Shown here piece by piece: positions 61,987-64,000 of a DNA stretch of 64,000 nt (its first letter is position 1; each line of letters starts with the position of its first letter). Source of the DNA: Burkholderiales bacterium (lineage in GTDB: Bacteria; Pseudomonadota; Gammaproteobacteria; Burkholderiales; Casimicrobiaceae). Below the pieces are notes generated by a model. That model made no database searches. It was not told the DNA's origin and saw only the letters and a program-made list of their open reading frames with translations. Location: the NCBI GenBank assembly GCA_025927765.1, contig JAICKU010000001.1, positions 1 to 64,000 of the forward strand, given 5' to 3'. The translations under genes and the position numbers were made by a program.

Positions 61987-62772
61987 ATGGACCTGGGATT
62001 GACGGATCGGATCGTCGTGGTGACCGGCGCGAGCAAGGGCATCGGGTTCGCGTGCGCGGACGCGTTCGCGCGGCAAGGCGCGCGCGTCGCGCTGGTTTCG
62101 CGCAGCCGCGCGAACCTCGACGGGGCGCTCGCGAAGATGCGCCATTTCACGCATCGTCCGCTGGCGTTCGCAGCCGATCTCAGCGATGCGCCACAGGCGC
62201 TCGCGATGGTCGACGCGGTCGAGTCGCAGGTCGGACCGATCGACGTGCTCGTGAACTCGGCGGGTGCTGCGAAGCGTTCGCCGCCGGCCGAGCTTTCGGC
62301 GAAGGCGTGGCACGACGCCATGGACGCCAAATTCTTCAGCTACATCCATCCGCTCGACGCGATCGTCAAGCGCATGGGCGCACGCGGCCACGGCGCGATC
62401 GTCAACATCATCGGACAGGGCGGCAAGGTCGCGAATCCCGTGCATCTGCCCGGCGGCGCGGCGAATGCGGCGCTGATGCTGGCGACCGCAGGGTTGGCGG
62501 CAGCGTATGGGCCGAACGGCGTGCGCGTGAACGCGATCAATCCCGGGGGCACGCTCACCGGTCGCGTGCAGGAAGGGCTTGCTGCGGAGGCGAGGATGAC
62601 GGGCATGACGCCCGACGACCTGCTCGAGCGGCAGCAGGCGCGCATTCCGCTGCGCAGGCTCGGCACGCCGGAAGAGGTGGCGGAGCTTGCGCTCTTCCTC
62701 GCGTCGCCGCGCGCGAGCTACATCACCGGGGCGATCGTGCCGATGGACGGCGGCGCCGCCGCCGTCATCTGA
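61987..62772 (+). CDS. SDR family oxidoreductase
   Basis: A 261-residue classical SDR. The cofactor motif is VVTGASKGIGFACADAF and the active-site region LVNSAGAAK. The usual Tyr-x-x-x-Lys is not evident; around the expected place the text reads GGKVANPVHLPGGAANAALM, so the Tyr may be replaced, as happens in some SDRs of aldehyde or hydroxy-acid pathways. The C-terminus ends with the family GAIVPMDGGAA. The substrate is unknown. Its stop codon lies inside the R9 palindrome. Confidence 0.85.
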   Translation: MDLGLTDRIVVVTGASKGIGFACADAFARQGARVALVSRSRANLDGALAKMRHFTHRPLAFAADLSDAPQALAMVDAVESQVGPIDVLVNSAGAAKRSPPAELSAKAWHDAMDAKFFSYIHPLDAIVKRMGARGHGAIVNIIGQGGKVANPVHLPGGAANAALMLATAGLAAAYGPNGVRVNAINPGGTLTGRVQEGLAAEARMTGMTPDDLLERQQARIPLRRLGTPEEVAELALFLASPRASYITGAIVPMDGGAAAVI

Positions 62773-62799
62773 AAAGCAGGGTCGGACCCTGCTTTTCAG
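62769..62799. repeat. minimal palindromic element, copy R9, perfect 15-bp arms
   Basis: CTGAAAAGCAGGGTC and GACCCTGCTTTTCAG flank a single G, a perfect 31-base palindrome. The stop codons of the SDR (plus strand) and the small lipoprotein (minus strand) both lie inside it. It could also serve as a bidirectional terminator because each arm ends in a short T or A tract. Confidence 0.9.
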
Positions 62800-63035
62800 T
62801 TGCCGGGCTTCTTGCCGAGCACGCTGCCCATCGGCCGGTTGACCGGATTCACGATGTCGCCGCCGCTGTGCACTTCGATGTTCTCCGCCGCGTAGTCCTT
62901 CACGGCGATGTTGCTGCCCGTGCGGTAGAACTTCTGCTCGCGAACCTCGGACGTCTTGTCGGGTGGCAATGGCGCGCATCCGATGCACACGACGAGCGAC
63001 GAAACGATTGCGAGCGGGAAGCCGGGCGCTTTCAT
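62796..63035 (-). CDS. small lipoprotein of the FYRTGSNI family, paralog 1
   Basis: A 79-residue lipoprotein with lipobox VCIGC (Cys20). The mature part contains KFYRTGSNIAVKDYAAENIEV and DIVNPVNRPMGS. A second gene at 63646-63909 codes for the same pattern, so this is a local paralog pair. GGGAAC is upstream of the ATG. The conserved Asn-Pro-Val-Asn-Arg-Pro end suggests a small surface or periplasmic structural role, but no function is known. Confidence 0.7.
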   Translation of the reverse strand: MKAPGFPLAIVSSLVVCIGCAPLPPDKTSEVREQKFYRTGSNIAVKDYAAENIEVHSGGDIVNPVNRPMGSVLGKKPGN

Positions 63036-63086
63036 GTTGTTGTTCCCTGGGACGGTGAGCGGTGAGGTTGCAGGAAGGGCCGCGCA

Positions 63087-63395
63087 TCACTCCTGCGGCA
63101 GCAGCCGGGCGAAATCATAATAGTAGTAGTTGTAGATCATCCGGGTCCGATTGACGTAGCGACGCAGTATCGTGGGGCCCTCCGCCGCCGCTTGCCGGAC
63201 GCCGGACTGCAGCGGAGGAAACGCCTCGCGCTGCACGGGGGACGTGTTCGATGCCAGGGGTGCCGACGCTTGCGCCACCACGGCAGGGGCTTCGCGAGCG
63301 GGGGGCGCGACCTCCGCATCCCCGGCATAACACGACGTGCCAACGCACGCGAAGACCAGCGCCGCGACGGCAAATGTTGCGTTGTGGCAGTTCAT
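63087..63395 (-). CDS. small secreted protein with Tyr-rich C-terminus, hypothetical
   Basis: A 102-residue exported protein. The signal peptide (NCHNATFAVAALVFACVGTSCYA) probably ends near residue 24. The mature part is Ala/Pro-rich, then ends with RYVNRTRMIYNYYYYDFARLLPQE. The run of four tyrosines is notable. GAGGAGA precedes the ATG at 63395, which is better than the upstream in-frame start at 63515. It lies between the two paralogous lipoproteins on the same strand. No family is recognised. Confidence 0.65.
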   Translation of the reverse strand: MNCHNATFAVAALVFACVGTSCYAGDAEVAPPAREAPAVVAQASAPLASNTSPVQREAFPPLQSGVRQAAAEGPTILRRYVNRTRMIYNYYYYDFARLLPQE

Positions 63396-63608
63396 GATGT
63401 CTCCTCGGGTGAATCGTTTTCGCGGCGCCTCGTTGACGCGCACGACGGTCGGCGATGGCGCAGCATGGATCGCACGATCGTCGGGGTACCGAGTCCCATC
63501 GCCGAACGGCGACACGCCGCTGTTATGCGCGCAGCGGCGTGCCGCAACAATCCGCAGGATCGGTTAGGGCGAGCGGGTTAAGTCGCTCGCGTGATGACGC
63601 GCGAGTTT

Positions 63609-63626
63609 CGGCGCCGAAAGGCGCCG
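63609..63626 (-). terminator. GAAA-loop hairpin downstream of lipoprotein paralog 2
   Basis: CGGCGCC and GGCGCCG form a strong 7-bp stem closed by a GAAA loop, 20 bases past the stop codon of the gene at 63646. There is no T-run after it, so termination is possible but not clear. A second weaker hairpin, GCGAGCG/CGCTCGC, lies about 30 bases further on. Confidence 0.3.
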
Positions 63627-63645
63627 CGTGTCGTCGCGGTTCGAA

Positions 63646-63909
63646 TCAGCCGCCGGGCCGGTTGAGCAGCGGCGCGCCGTTCAGCGGCCGATTGACGGGA
63701 TTGACGATGTCGGGAGGTGCGACGTCGATGTTGGCCGCGCCGTAGTCCTTGACCGGGATGTTGCTTCCGGTGCGATAGAAACGCGGCGAATACGAATCGG
63801 CGTCGGCGGTCGTTTCCGGCGCGGCGCAGCCGCCGCAGCCGGCAATGACTGCGACGGCAACGATCGACGCGCGGGTTCGTTGCACGAAACTGCGGCTGGA
63901 GTCGCTCAT
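63646..63909 (-). CDS. small lipoprotein of the FYRTGSNI family, paralog 2
   Basis: An 87-residue protein with a lipoprotein-type signal ending VIAGCGGCAAP; Cys25 or Cys28 would be lipidated. The mature part has RFYRTGSNIPVKDYGAANIDV and DIVNPVNRPLNG, nearly the same as paralog 1, and ends in NRPGG. The ribosome-binding site GGGAGGA precedes the ATG. The two genes flank the Tyr-rich secreted protein gene. Confidence 0.7.
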   Translation of the reverse strand: MSDSSRSFVQRTRASIVAVAVIAGCGGCAAPETTADADSYSPRFYRTGSNIPVKDYGAANIDVAPPDIVNPVNRPLNGAPLLNRPGG

Positions 63910-64000
63910 GGCCGAATCCTCCCGCGACGATCATCCGCCGATCGGCGCCGGGGCGCAATGCAGCTCATCGCGAACCGCGGTGCCGTTCGGGTTAGCCCGT

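Noticed and set aside
8767-62799. Reading the palindromes only as Rho-independent terminators
   Set aside because: They occur within reading frames (hemW, cupredoxin) and in same-strand gaps, share a core sequence, and mostly lack a T-run. Termination may be a side effect but does not explain the family.

Overview
This window is 64 kb of high-GC chromosomal DNA with densely packed genes that often overlap by 1-4 bases. Its marker genes point to a betaproteobacterium. The hemA-prfA-prmC order, the hemC-hemD ... hemX-hemY set, the pteridine reductase/MidA pair, ubiA and a ChaC-type cyclotransferase all fit a Burkholderiales- or Nitrosomonadales-like lineage. The species cannot be named from sequence alone. 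No phage genes, insertion sequences, rRNA genes or CRISPR arrays were seen, and only one tRNA was found.

Layout. 0-1.1 kb: a cytochrome c gene in DNA that looks less GC-rich, ending at a tRNA-Ala(CGC). 1.2-6.1 kb: an ECF sigma factor overlapping a Ser/Thr kinase, then a di-heme c-type protein. 6.2-13.9 kb: ridA, recG, a CPBP protease and hemA-prfA-GNAT-prmC. 13.9-22.4 kb: a secreted subtilase, an Ldh-type dehydrogenase, a glycosyltransferase/epimerase pair, rph-rdgB and hemW-orf-chaC. 22.4-29.9 kb: a HIBADH-like dehydrogenase and a leucine-type (HAAT) ABC transporter. In that transporter both permeases are fused into one protein and both ATPases into another. A UroD-like gene is coupled downstream, and an Lrp/AsnC regulator is divergent. 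30-35.6 kb: pteridine reductase and MidA, an ECF sigma-DUF4142-cupredoxin operon, then a universal stress protein with an NhaD-type antiporter. 35.8-43 kb: a signalling block with a FixJ-like regulator, a MASE1 histidine kinase, a 1441-residue hybrid kinase and a lone receiver. 43.2-51.3 kb: small lipoprotein and broken DUF4124 genes, dusA, then a catabolic set (ThDP enzyme, enolase-superfamily enzyme, FAD/Fe-S oxidase, PPC-domain protein). 51.3-62.8 kb: hemC-hemD and hemX-hemY separated by a 2-hydroxyacid dehydrogenase and an EamA transporter, then a ferredoxin reductase/epimerase pair, ubiA, a DNA glycosylase and an SDR. 62.8-64 kb: small secreted proteins, two of them paralogous lipoproteins.

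The most unusual signal is a family of palindromic elements with a GGGTCNGA-type core, found at nine places. They resemble REP-type sequences moved by RAYT transposases, but no RAYT gene lies in the window. Two copies are read in frame inside genes (the hemW C-terminus and the cupredoxin leader) and give related GSDP-type peptides. Within each element the two arms match each other, while arms of different elements differ. Other points are the doubly fused ABC transporter, an rph gene with no ordinary start codon at the expected place, two divergent genes whose ATG codons overlap on opposite strands, and a frameshifted DUF4124 gene.

Heme genes recur (hemA, hemW, hemC, hemD, hemX, hemY), and c-type cytochromes, a cupredoxin and ubiA add to an aerobic respiratory picture. 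Starts are chosen from ribosome-binding sites and overlaps. Functions are from recognised motifs, not database searches.
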